Assembly: GCA_902596375.1 (NCBI GenBank)
Contig: CACJTU010000001.1
Span: 1-64,000, forward strand
Source of the DNA: an uncultured Pelagibacteraceae bacterium
Lineage (GTDB): Bacteria > Pseudomonadota > Alphaproteobacteria > Pelagibacterales > Pelagibacteraceae
Length of the DNA: 64,000 nucleotides
Direction of reading: 5' to 3'
Shown piece by piece: positions 16,204-24,434 of the stretch (its first letter is position 1; each line of letters starts with the position of its first letter). The notes beneath the pieces were generated by a model that saw only the letters and a list, made by a program, of their open reading frames with translations, was not told the DNA's origin and ran no database searches. The position numbers and the translations under genes are program-made.

Positions 16204-17244
16204 ATGTTTATTAAAACAATAAGCAAGACACTCATTAAAGTGATTGCAATTATTTTCTTTGCACAGGCTGCTTATGCAGAGATTACTCTTAAGCTTGGAA
16301 CTACTGGTAGATTAGGTATGCCAATTGGTGACGCAATAGATCAGGCGCTTATACCGGCTATGGAGAAAGCATCTGGAGGTAAAATGAAAATTGAACCTCA
16401 TTATCAAAGAAGCTTATGCGCAGAGCAAAAATGTGGAGAACAAGCTAACCAAGGACTTATAGCTTTGTGGACTAGTTCTACTGCAAACTACGGTAATTTT
16501 GGTCCAGAATTAGCAATTTTTGATTTGCCTTTTATTTTCAAATCACTAGAGGATGCTAAAAGAATATCAGATGAATGGTTGGCTGAAAGACAGTGTAAAC
16601 TAGCTCTTGAGAATGCTGGTCACATTTGCCTTTCTGTTTATTCAAGTGGAGGTTTCAGACAGCTTGGAAATGCAACCAAACCTGTTCATGAACCAGATGA
16701 TATGAAAGGACTTAAATGGAGAACTACTAAAAGTCCAGTTGAGTTCATGCTAGTTAAAAATTGGGGCGCAACACCAACACCTTATGACTGGAGTCAATTA
16801 TATCAAGGTCTTCAATCAGGTGTAGTTGAAGGTCAGTATGTTGCTACTCCATGGCAGCATGTAGCAAAACTTCATGAAGTTGCGAAATATTTCACTGAGA
16901 TCGGAGGAATGTGGTCTGGAAATATTTTAGCGATGGATGCTAAACAGTACAATGCATTGTCTGACCAACAAAGAAAATGGTTACACGAAGCAGCTGATGC
17001 TTATGGAGAGAAAGTAAACGAGTTGGATAACGCTTGGATTAAAAATGGTGAAGATGCAATTAAAGCATCTGCTAAAGAGTGGTATGTACCAACAGAAGCG
17101 GAAATGACTAAGTGGAGAGCCGGTGCAATAGGTGCTTGGTTAGACGCTAAGGGCACTTTCGAACCTGAAGTAGCTAAAAGAGTACTTTTAGAACAAGGTA
17201 TGGATGGATTTGTAGCTCAGTTAGAAGCAGCTGGCGCTCTATAA
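16204..17244 (+). CDS. dctP: TRAP transporter solute-binding protein DctP
   Basis: This periplasmic binding protein of a TRAP (secondary, ion-gradient driven) importer has 346 residues. A signal peptide ending AQAAYA precedes mature EITLKLGTTGRLGMPIGDAI. Family features are GLKWRTTKSPVEFML near residue 173 (the conserved Arg that binds the substrate carboxylate), the GATPTPYDWSQLYQGLQSGV segment with VVEGQYV near 190-220, and a C-terminal long helix. A good Shine-Dalgarno (aggagag) precedes the ATG. All nine arginine codons are AGA, typical of the host, in contrast to dctM and dctQ downstream. A stable hairpin follows the stop. The ligand should be an organic acid or sulfonate; the divergent aldehyde dehydrogenase operon is the likely catabolic partner. 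Confidence 0.9.
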   Translation: MFIKTISKTLIKVIAIIFFAQAAYAEITLKLGTTGRLGMPIGDAIDQALIPAMEKASGGKMKIEPHYQRSLCAEQKCGEQANQGLIALWTSSTANYGNFGPELAIFDLPFIFKSLEDAKRISDEWLAERQCKLALENAGHICLSVYSSGGFRQLGNATKPVHEPDDMKGLKWRTTKSPVEFMLVKNWGATPTPYDWSQLYQGLQSGVVEGQYVATPWQHVAKLHEVAKYFTEIGGMWSGNILAMDAKQYNALSDQQRKWLHEAADAYGEKVNELDNAWIKNGEDAIKASAKEWYVPTEAEMTKWRAGAIGAWLDAKGTFEPEVAKRVLLEQGMDGFVAQLEAAGAL

Positions 17245-17263
17245 TTTGTTCAACAAAAATTGT

Positions 17264-17303
17264 GTAAAGACCATTTAATTTTTTAGAATTAGATGGTCTT
17301 TAC
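17264..17303 (+). terminator. hairpin after dctP, probable attenuator or mRNA 3'-end stabiliser
   Basis: An 11-bp perfect stem (GTAAAGACCAT with ATGGTCTTTAC) is extended by a further TAATT/AATTA pairing. The loop is T-rich and no T-run follows on this strand, so it may stop or protect dctP mRNA rather than act as a classical terminator. The dctM start is 30 bases downstream and has no Shine-Dalgarno. Confidence 0.65.
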
Positions 17304-17332
17304 CTAAAAAAAATCATAACTTATAAGTATTC

Positions 17333-18616
17333 ATGGAAAGTATTATTTTACTTGTAGTACTCCTTTTTCTAATTTTATTAGGAGCTCCAATAGGCTTCAT
17401 ATTAATACTGATTCCATTTGTTTATATTCTTCTCACAGATGCTGTTCCTCTTGTTTTGATTCCTAGTCAAATGTTTACAGCAATTGACTCAGTTCCATTG
17501 ACTGCTATTGCATTCTTTATGCTGACAGGTGAATTAATGACGAGTGCAACAATCACAGATCGTTTAGTAGCGTTAAGTAGGGCATTAATTGGACGTATAC
17601 GAGGAGGGTTGGCCCAAGTTAATGTTTTAGTAAGTATGTTTTTTGCAGGAATGAATGGTTCTGTTGTAGCAGATACTGCAACAGTCGGAGCATTAGTTCT
17701 GCCAGCAATGAAGAAAGCAGGTTATCCTGCTGCATTTTCAGCTGCGGTTACAGGAGTAAGTTCCACCATAGGAGGGATTATTCCACCTAGCATCATGATG
17801 ATTGTTCTTGCTAATGCAACTGAGATTTCGATTGCAGCTTTATTCGCAGCTGGAATTATACCAGGGATTTTGATTGGTGTTGTGATAATGGTAATCAACC
17901 ATTACTTTGCAGTTAAATATAATTTCGAGCGTAGTGATGAACCATTCTCAGTACGTCGAGCTGGTAAAGAATTATATCGTTCTTCATTTGCTCTTTTAAT
18001 ACCTTTAGTTTTAGTGGGTTCAGTTATGGGAGGTGTCGCATCTGTTGTTGAGGCAGGAGCCATCACTGCTTTGGTTGCATTGTTTACAGGTGTATTTGTT
18101 TATCGAACTATTAAATGGAAAGATTGTACAGGAGCTTTTCGACGAGCATTTCGTAATTCAGCAATGGTTTTTATTATAATAGCTGCTTCAGGACCTTTTA
18201 GTTGGTTACTTACTTCTCTTGGAGCAATTGGTGATCTTGAAACTTGGCTTTTAGGCTTAGCGGATTCTCCTATATTATTTATTTTAGCTTTGATATTATT
18301 CATCTTTCTTCTTGGAACGGTAATGGACTCAGCGGTAAACATTATCATTGTTGGCCCAGTTCTAGTGAATGTTATGTCTCAAGCTGGCTTTCCTGAGGTA
18401 CAAGCAGCTATGGTTGTAATTGTTGGCTTCCTAATAGGATCAGTAACGCCACCTGTTGGTGTTGCCTACTTTACCTCTGCAACAATAGCGCAAGTGCGCC
18501 TTGAAAAGGTTGCTATTGCGTTAATTCCTTATCTTGTTGGTCTTTTTTTACTTTTATTTTTTATTCTTATTGTACCAGAACTAACAATGTTTCTTCCAAA
18601 CTTATTGAGTAATTAA
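17333..18616 (+). CDS. dctM: TRAP transporter large membrane subunit DctM
   Basis: This 427-residue, highly hydrophobic permease subunit has about 12 helices. Family motifs include FFAGMNGSVVADTATVGALV near residue 103, GGIIPPSIMMIVLANAT near 147 and a second GSVTPPVGVAYFTSA near 373; these are the two pseudo-symmetric substrate/Na+ loops. It precedes dctQ (gene order P-M-Q, whereas P-Q-M is common) and shares one base with it. Codon use is odd: of 13 arginine codons 12 are CGN and one AGG, none AGA, although AGA dominates all neighbouring genes examined. This suggests that dctM was acquired more recently than dctP. Confidence 0.93.
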   Translation: MESIILLVVLLFLILLGAPIGFILILIPFVYILLTDAVPLVLIPSQMFTAIDSVPLTAIAFFMLTGELMTSATITDRLVALSRALIGRIRGGLAQVNVLVSMFFAGMNGSVVADTATVGALVLPAMKKAGYPAAFSAAVTGVSSTIGGIIPPSIMMIVLANATEISIAALFAAGIIPGILIGVVIMVINHYFAVKYNFERSDEPFSVRRAGKELYRSSFALLIPLVLVGSVMGGVASVVEAGAITALVALFTGVFVYRTIKWKDCTGAFRRAFRNSAMVFIIIAASGPFSWLLTSLGAIGDLETWLLGLADSPILFILALILFIFLLGTVMDSAVNIIIVGPVLVNVMSQAGFPEVQAAMVVIVGFLIGSVTPPVGVAYFTSATIAQVRLEKVAIALIPYLVGLFLLLFFILIVPELTMFLPNLLSN

Positions 18617-19125
18617 TGATAAAATTTTTAAACAGTATTGATCGTTTTATTCATCGTACGTTGGAAGCTATGTGTTCACTCTTGTTGGCTGCTATGGTTG
18701 GTTTTACTCTTTACAATGTTACAATGCGATATGTTTTTAATAACCCTCCTGTTTGGGGAGATTTGCTAACAGTATTAAGTAATATTTGGTTAATGTTTAT
18801 AGCACTTTCTCTAACAGCAAGAGATAATGAACATGTAGCATTAAATTTAATTTATGAAAAATTACCAGAGAGAGTTTCATTATACATACGCCAGTTCTGG
18901 AAAATTATGATTATGATAATTGGTGTAGTCTTAATAATTTATGGAATTGAACTTGTAGAGGGTATGCGAGGGAAGTATTGGGAAATGTGGTATTTAGAAA
19001 TTAGTATGCAAGGTATTGAGTTTAAACCGAATTATATGCCCAAAAAATATGCAGTTGCTATCCTACCTTTAGCTGGATTTTTGACTACCATTGGTGCCGC
19101 TATTGGTTTTATAAAAAAGGTTTAA
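18616..19125 (+). CDS. dctQ: TRAP transporter small membrane subunit DctQ
   Basis: This 169-residue protein has four predicted helices (about 18-38, 53-73, 94-114 and 145-165), the standard DctQ layout. The family motif region reads VTMRYVFNNPPVWGDLLTV near residue 36, followed by ARDNEHVALN near 70. It partners DctM in the TRAP permease. The start overlaps the dctM stop by one base (TAATG), so it is translationally coupled. Five of seven arginine codons are CGN, like dctM and unlike surrounding genes. The 3' end converges with tauC, 19 bases away. Confidence 0.9.
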   Translation: MIKFLNSIDRFIHRTLEAMCSLLLAAMVGFTLYNVTMRYVFNNPPVWGDLLTVLSNIWLMFIALSLTARDNEHVALNLIYEKLPERVSLYIRQFWKIMIMIIGVVLIIYGIELVEGMRGKYWEMWYLEISMQGIEFKPNYMPKKYAVAILPLAGFLTTIGAAIGFIKKV

Positions 19126-19144
19126 TTCATTAAAAAGTGTTTGC

Positions 19145-21070
19145 TTAACCTTTGCCTCGCCAAGGAATAGTCTTATCTATTATTTTTCTTAATGATATAT
19201 CAAATAAAAGACCCAACAGACCCATTATGAAAATTGTTATCCAAATAACTTCATACTGAAAGTATTTTTTTGCAACATTTTCAACAAAACCAATACCAGT
19301 TGTACCTGCTAGAAACTCTGCAGCAACAAGTGTTCCCCAGCACATACCAACAGCAACTCTAATTCCTGTAAGAATTTCAGGAAGTGAATTAGGGAAAATC
19401 ACATATCTTAAAATTTGTTTTTTAGTAGCTCCTAAAGAATGTGCAGCATGTATTTTTGAAAGCTGTGTTCCTGATGCACCAGCTCTTGCAGAAATAATCA
19501 TAATTGAAAGTGAGACCATGAATAATAAAAATATTTTACCCGTATTATCTATTCCAAGAACTGAAATAATCAATGGCGCCCAAGCTAATGGTGGAACAGG
19601 TCTGTATAATTCGATTAAAGGATCAAAGAAACCTTTAGCAAATCGATTTAGACCCATAAACAACCCTAATGGCACCCCAATAAGAATTCCAAAAACTAAA
19701 CCTAAAAATACCCTTAAGAATGAGTCCCATATATGTCCATATGGAACAGGCACTTTAAATAATTTAAAGTCACCCGTAACAACTTTTAAAACATTACTTT
19801 TAAAGTTTTCTTTTACAATTCCATCTTTTGAATGTACCGGATATTCACCAGGCAATACATCTGCTATCCAATCAGGTAAAATAAATCCAATCATTTTACT
19901 TACATCAACCATCTCAATCCATAAAAGAGGAATATTTTTGTAGCCAACACTTGGTTTAGACATCAATACAAACTTATTAAATGTATCTGATGGTTTAGGT
20001 AACCATCTTCCTGAACCCTGTTCTGAACATGTTGGTCCACTTGCTACAATTGTTCCTGCTGGAAATAAAAGAATATCAATTAATCTTAATCCACCTTGCT
20101 CTTTATTTTGAAGTTCATCAAACTCTATTATTGCTGCTTGCATTTCATTTAATGCATTAGGAGGATAGATGCTTGCAAACTCTATTCTTCTTGCAATTTT
20201 AACAATATTTTTTGCATAGTCAGATGCTATTTCTTCACTATCATCTAATCCTTTCCTGTAAGCTTTAATATCATCTTTAAGTTGTTTGATTGCGCTTTTG
20301 AACTGTGGGTTATGGTTTTTTAATTTAAAAAATTTGTCGTCAATTTTTTTTAGTTCTGCTGCAGCTGCATGAAATTTTAAACCTTTATTAGTTTGAGGTG
20401 CAGTCGGTATTTCAATGGTATTTTCAATTGTACCGGTTCCAGAGTCTATAGTTGTAATTCCCCAGCCACCTTGTTCATCAATAAGTTTTTGTCTCTCAGT
20501 TTTTTCAGCATCTGTCTCAAATGGATAATCTTTCTTTTGGAAATTGGAACTTAGAAGTTTTATTTCTTCTGTCATTTCTTTTAGTTTAATTTTGGTATCC
20601 ATTTCCATTAGTTCTTCACTTGTTAAAAATGGAATTAATTTAGAAGTTCTATCAATGTAACTTACAAGGATTGTTTTTTGTTGATCATTTAGATTAGGTG
20701 ATGCTTCTATTTCATTTGCAATTTTTATAAGATTTTTATTTTCAATTTTGATAATAGATGTGCTTTTAAATTCTCTTTCTTCAATAGGGAACTGATATTT
20801 TAAACCTAATAATGACTCATTAATTTTAGCGACTTGACATAATTCATTTGCTGATTTTGGATAAAAACCTTTTGCAATGTCCCAAGAATAATAAAGCCAT
20901 AGCATAAGAATTACACTGCTACCAACGATTACCCAGTGCGTTCCACCTTTAGCTCTTTCAGGATTTCCAAAGACTGCATCAACTTTTTCAGTTCTAATTA
21001 ATCTTCTTCCATAAAGAATGCACCCAATTACAGCTACAAATATCAAGATTGTTACAAATTGAGTTAACAT
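19145..21070 (-). CDS. tauC: taurine ABC transporter permease with a large N-terminal periplasmic extension
   Basis: At 641 residues this is far longer than TauC/SsuC permeases (about 250-280). The C-terminal 250 residues are the permease core, with IELYRPVPPLAWAPLIISVLG near residue 487, the EAA-type docking loop AAHSLGATKKQILRYVIFPN near 538 and EFLAGTTGIGFV near 585. The N-terminal 390 residues have two hydrophobic helices (about 3-20 and 46-66) and then a long charged, probably periplasmic region with helical, coiled-coil-like stretches (QLKDDIKAYRKGLDDSEEIA) and a CSEQGSGRW segment. The gene immediately follows tauB (1 base). The extension may form a docking platform for TauA or a fixed receptor-like domain; that is inference. 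Confidence 0.87.
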   Translation of the reverse strand: MLTQFVTILIFVAVIGCILYGRRLIRTEKVDAVFGNPERAKGGTHWVIVGSSVILMLWLYYSWDIAKGFYPKSANELCQVAKINESLLGLKYQFPIEEREFKSTSIIKIENKNLIKIANEIEASPNLNDQQKTILVSYIDRTSKLIPFLTSEELMEMDTKIKLKEMTEEIKLLSSNFQKKDYPFETDAEKTERQKLIDEQGGWGITTIDSGTGTIENTIEIPTAPQTNKGLKFHAAAAELKKIDDKFFKLKNHNPQFKSAIKQLKDDIKAYRKGLDDSEEIASDYAKNIVKIARRIEFASIYPPNALNEMQAAIIEFDELQNKEQGGLRLIDILLFPAGTIVASGPTCSEQGSGRWLPKPSDTFNKFVLMSKPSVGYKNIPLLWIEMVDVSKMIGFILPDWIADVLPGEYPVHSKDGIVKENFKSNVLKVVTGDFKLFKVPVPYGHIWDSFLRVFLGLVFGILIGVPLGLFMGLNRFAKGFFDPLIELYRPVPPLAWAPLIISVLGIDNTGKIFLLFMVSLSIMIISARAGASGTQLSKIHAAHSLGATKKQILRYVIFPNSLPEILTGIRVAVGMCWGTLVAAEFLAGTTGIGFVENVAKKYFQYEVIWITIFIMGLLGLLFDISLRKIIDKTIPWRGKG

Positions 21071-21868
21071 TTAATTTTCTTTCCCCATAATTTCTTCTTC
21101 CATATTCCAAATCATTGATAAGATTTCTTCTCTGGTAGAAGAGAATTCTTTATTCTTTTTTATTTCTCTTAAATCTTGTGTAAGACCCATTTCTGCAAAT
21201 GGAAGATTATACTCTTTATGTATCCTACCTGGTCTTGGTGCCATTACATATAATCTTTCTCCAAGTAACAATGCTTCTTCAACAGAATGAGTAATTAAGA
21301 TGATAGTTTTTCCTGTTTCTTTCCAAATTTTTAAAACTAAAGACTGCATCTTTTCCCTAGTTAAAGCATCTAAAGCCCCTAATGGTTCGTCCATTAAAAT
21401 TAAATCAGGATCATTTATTAAACATCTTGCAAGAGCAACTCTTTGCTGCATACCACCTGATAACTGATAAGTTGGGGTGTTACCAAAACCTTTAAGACCA
21501 ACTATATCTAACCATTCATCAACTTTCTTTGCTGTAACTTCAGGATCTTCTTTTTTCATCCTAAGTCCAAAATTTACATTCTCAGCTACTGTTAACCACT
21601 CAAACAAAGCACCTTGTTGAAAAACCATTCCTCTTTCAACACCAGGTCCGTCAATTTCGTTATTGTTAAGTGTTATTTTTCCTGATGTAGGTCTTAAAAA
21701 CCCTGCAGTAATATTTAATAAAGTTGTTTTTCCGCAACCAGAAGGACCAAGAACAGTAAGTAATTCTCCTTTTTTTAAAGTAAAGCTTACATCCTTTAAT
21801 GCGTGAACTGTTTCTCCTTTAGGAGTTTTAAAAATCATGTTTAGATTTTGAGAAACGAGATCACTCAT
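21071..21868 (-). CDS. tauB: taurine ABC transporter ATPase
   Basis: This is a 265-residue nucleotide-binding subunit. Walker A is GPSGCGKTT near residue 41, the signature LSGGMQQRVALARCL near 133, Walker B LILMDEPLGALDALT near 155 and the switch His in ILITHSVEEALLLG near 191. These match the TauB/SsuB/NitT group. It lies between tauA and tauC, starts 87 bases downstream of the tauA stop and is separated from tauA by an intrinsic terminator. The tauC start follows its stop directly. Confidence 0.92.
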   Translation of the reverse strand: MSDLVSQNLNMIFKTPKGETVHALKDVSFTLKKGELLTVLGPSGCGKTTLLNITAGFLRPTSGKITLNNNEIDGPGVERGMVFQQGALFEWLTVAENVNFGLRMKKEDPEVTAKKVDEWLDIVGLKGFGNTPTYQLSGGMQQRVALARCLINDPDLILMDEPLGALDALTREKMQSLVLKIWKETGKTIILITHSVEEALLLGERLYVMAPRPGRIHKEYNLPFAEMGLTQDLREIKKNKEFSSTREEILSMIWNMEEEIMGKEN

Positions 21869-21893
21869 AAGTGCCTTATATTAGAAATTTTGT

Positions 21894-21932
21894 AAAAAAA
21901 ATAGGCACCAATTATAAAATCAGTGCCTATTT
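21894..21932 (-). terminator. intrinsic terminator/attenuator between tauA and tauB
   Basis: Read on the minus strand, a 10-bp stem (AAATAGGCAC with GTGCCTATTT) has a 14-base loop and runs into eight T. It lies 22 bases after the tauA stop and about 25 bases before tauB, so it should make tauA transcripts outnumber tauBC. Confidence 0.85.
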
Positions 21933-21954
21933 AAAAAGTTTTAAACCCTTAAAA

Positions 21955-22896
21955 TTATAAAGGTAAGAAACTTGTATCTACAGCTCCTCCTGGAGTTCCC
22001 ATTCCTTTTAGGAAACCATCAAGATTACCACTTTCCATAGATGCTTTTGTTTCTTCTGGTGTTAAGAATTTGAAACCACTTAAAGTGTCTTTCATATCCG
22101 CAACTGTCATTTCTGATGCTTTCGCCATAGCGTTCATATCTGCTTTACCAGCTTTGTATCTAGCATTAGCTTCATGAGTAACTTCGATGAAAGTTCTTAA
22201 CATACCTGGGTTTTCTTTCATGAATTTATCTGTAACAGAAGTGATATCTATACCTAAGATACCAGCTGCTCTAGCTTCATCTACAGTTAAAAGTCTTGAT
22301 CCAACTGCAGTTGCTGCTTTGATAGAATTACCACCAAATAAACATGCCATTACAACATCACCGCTTACTAATGCAGCAGCACCTTCTTCTGGGTCCATTT
22401 GAATAATGTCCATTTTACCTCTGTCAGCACCAACAACTTTCATACTTTCATCAAAAACGTATTCAGCCATTGTTCCTAATGGAACAGCAACTTTTTTACC
22501 TTCTAATTCAGTAGCGTTTGCTTTTGTAATTCCCGAAGCGTTAGATGTAACACAAGTAGTTCCACCCATTCCGTATTCCATAGCAATATCAACTAATTTG
22601 ATAGGTGCATTAGATTTTACAGCATTGATAAAAGGTACTAATCCTTGTGAGTAAGAAATATCGATATCTCCTGCTAACATTGCATCAGTCATTGCTCCAC
22701 CATTAGTGAAATTTGTCCATTTTACTGGAACACCAAGAGCTTTAGCAAAATTCTTTTTCTGCATGTCTTCTAAATTTGGGCTTGGCCATTCTAGAAAGTA
22801 TGCAACTCTAACCTCATTTGCAGCTGAATTAGCAACTGAAATTGATAGGTTAAGCGCAAAAATAGATCCTAGAATAAAACTTAGTATTTTTTTCAT
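21955..22896 (-). CDS. tauA: taurine-binding periplasmic protein
   Basis: This ABC-type binding protein has 313 residues and belongs to the TauA/SsuA/NitT family. The signal peptide runs to about residue 25 (ISVANSA), then ANEVRVAYFLEWPSPN. Family features are the FTNGGAMTDAMLAGDIDISYSQ segment, giving the G-DI-D/Y ligand-loop pattern near residue 68-85, and LEGKKVAVPLGTMAEYVF near 130. Taurine is inferred from the adjacent aminotransferase and alanine dehydrogenase genes, the known SAR11 taurine locus arrangement. Other small sulfonates are possible. It has a good Shine-Dalgarno (AGGGGA). It is divergent from tpa across a 182-base promoter region. Confidence 0.87.
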   Translation of the reverse strand: MKKILSFILGSIFALNLSISVANSAANEVRVAYFLEWPSPNLEDMQKKNFAKALGVPVKWTNFTNGGAMTDAMLAGDIDISYSQGLVPFINAVKSNAPIKLVDIAMEYGMGGTTCVTSNASGITKANATELEGKKVAVPLGTMAEYVFDESMKVVGADRGKMDIIQMDPEEGAAALVSGDVVMACLFGGNSIKAATAVGSRLLTVDEARAAGILGIDITSVTDKFMKENPGMLRTFIEVTHEANARYKAGKADMNAMAKASEMTVADMKDTLSGFKFLTPEETKASMESGNLDGFLKGMGTPGGAVDTSFLPL

Positions 22897-23022
22897 TTAT
22901 TCCCCTATGTTTAATTAATTAAATTCTGGATATTTAAATTCAAATTGTCTCCGAAGTAAAACAAAAAAGAAAGTTTATACAATCATTGGTTGTGTCAATA
23001 ATGTGGTAGTTAATCCATTTAT

Positions 23023-23050
23023 TTTAGTCTAAAGAGGCCTTAAGATTAAA
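23023..23050. promoter_or_regulatory. 28-bp inverted repeat, candidate operator of the taurine genes
   Basis: The arms are TTTAGTCTAAAG and CTTAAGATTAAA, 4 bases apart. The site is 28 bases upstream of tpa and about 127 upstream of tauA. It matches the repeat at 16038-16064 almost base for base with a one-base indel. It probably overlaps the tpa promoter. Confidence 0.6.
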
Positions 23051-23078
23051 TTAAAATATTTTTTAGAAAGAAATTTTT

Positions 23079-24425
23079 ATGAGCACACAAAATAAAACAG
23101 CAATTCCAAATTCTTTAAATGAACATTGGATGCCATTTACATCTAACAAAGATTTTAAGGAGAACCCAAGATTAATTGTTGAAGCTAAAGGTGTGTATTT
23201 AAAAAATCATCAAGGCCAAACTCAAATTGATGCAAGTTCTGGACTATTTTGTAACCCTTTAGGGCATGGTAGAGAAGAAATTATTGAGTCAATAACAAAT
23301 CAATTGAAAACTTTAGATTATTGTCAACCTTTCCAACAAGGTTTTGGTGGATCATTTGAATTAGCAACTAGAATTTCAAAACATACTCCAGGAAACCTTA
23401 ATAGAATGTTTTATACTATTTGTGGTTCAACTGCTGTTGAAACTGCAATTAAAATAGCAATCGCTTATCACAGAGCAAGAGGAGATAGTCAAAGATTTAG
23501 ATTTGTTGGTAGAGAAAGAGGTTACCATGGAATGAATATTGGTGCGACTTCTGTTGGAGGTATGGTTAATAACGTAAAAACTTTTGCGAGCGTTTTAATG
23601 CCAGGTGTTGTTCATATGAGACATACACATTTGCCAGAACATAAGTTTGTAAGTGGTCAACCAGAAACAGGTGTTGAATTAGCAGAAGATTTAGAAAGAA
23701 TTTGTATGAACTTTGGAGCTGAAAATATAGCAGCTTGTATTGTTGAACCTATTGCAGGATCAACAGGTACATTAGTTCCACCAAAAGGATATCTACAAAG
23801 ATTAAGAGAGATATGTGATAAACATGGAATACTATTAATTTTTGATGAAGTAATTACAGGTTGGGGAAGAACTGGTTCACCATTCGCATCACAAGAATAT
23901 GGCGTAACTCCAGACATGATGACAATGGCAAAAGCTACTACAAACGGGATTAGTCCAATGGGAGTTGTTGCATGTAAAGAAGATATTTATGATGCTATTG
24001 CAGAAAATGCTCCTAAAGGAACTATAGAACTATTTCATGGTTATACTTATTCTGGAATTCCAATTTCTGTAGCTGCTGGTTTAGCTGTACAGGATATTAT
24101 TGAAAAGGATGATATTTTTAACAGAGCTAAAAATTTAGCACCTTATTTCCAAGAAGGTCTAATGTCTTTAAAAGATATTGATGTTGTTGATAACATTAGA
24201 GGTTATGGAATGATGGGTGGTATTGATATTGTTATGGATAAAAAACCAGGTGCTGCTGGATTTACTTGTTTCAAACATTGCTATGAAGCAGGTGTAAATT
24301 TTAAAGCTACTGGTGATTGTTTGATCATTGCTCCAATGTTTATTTGTGAAAAGAAACATATTGATGAAATAATTGAAAAACTTCGAACTGGAATAACAAA
24401 TTACGCGAAAAGCAAAAAGAATTAA
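23079..24425 (+). CDS. tpa: class III omega-aminotransferase, probably taurine:pyruvate aminotransferase
   Basis: This 448-residue PLP enzyme moves an amino group to pyruvate to give alanine. Visible features are LNEHWMPFTSNKDFK at the N-terminus, typical of omega-amino acid:pyruvate aminotransferases; the cofactor-phosphate loop YTICGSTAVETAIKIA near 112; ERGYHGMNIGATSVGG near 150; LLIFDEVITGWGRTG near 255 (the Asp that binds the pyridine N); and the Schiff-base Lys in MTMAKATTNGI near 285. It sits divergent from tauA and 9 bases before alanine dehydrogenase, which would regenerate pyruvate, so taurine to sulfoacetaldehyde is the likely reaction. By sequence alone beta-alanine or another omega-amino acid remains possible. 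Confidence 0.85.
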   Translation: MSTQNKTAIPNSLNEHWMPFTSNKDFKENPRLIVEAKGVYLKNHQGQTQIDASSGLFCNPLGHGREEIIESITNQLKTLDYCQPFQQGFGGSFELATRISKHTPGNLNRMFYTICGSTAVETAIKIAIAYHRARGDSQRFRFVGRERGYHGMNIGATSVGGMVNNVKTFASVLMPGVVHMRHTHLPEHKFVSGQPETGVELAEDLERICMNFGAENIAACIVEPIAGSTGTLVPPKGYLQRLREICDKHGILLIFDEVITGWGRTGSPFASQEYGVTPDMMTMAKATTNGISPMGVVACKEDIYDAIAENAPKGTIELFHGYTYSGIPISVAAGLAVQDIIEKDDIFNRAKNLAPYFQEGLMSLKDIDVVDNIRGYGMMGGIDIVMDKKPGAAGFTCFKHCYEAGVNFKATGDCLIIAPMFICEKKHIDEIIEKLRTGITNYAKSKKN

Positions 24426-24434
24426 TTTTCGATT

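Noticed and set aside
19518-19943. 141-codon open frame on the plus strand inside tauC
   Set aside because: It is antisense to the tauC permease core, whose motifs are intact. It has no ribosome-binding site or recognisable domain.
22897-23078. Possible riboswitch upstream of tpa or tauA
   Set aside because: No conserved glycine, SAM or other aptamer core was recognisable. The only clear structure is the 28-bp inverted repeat, which looks like a DNA operator.
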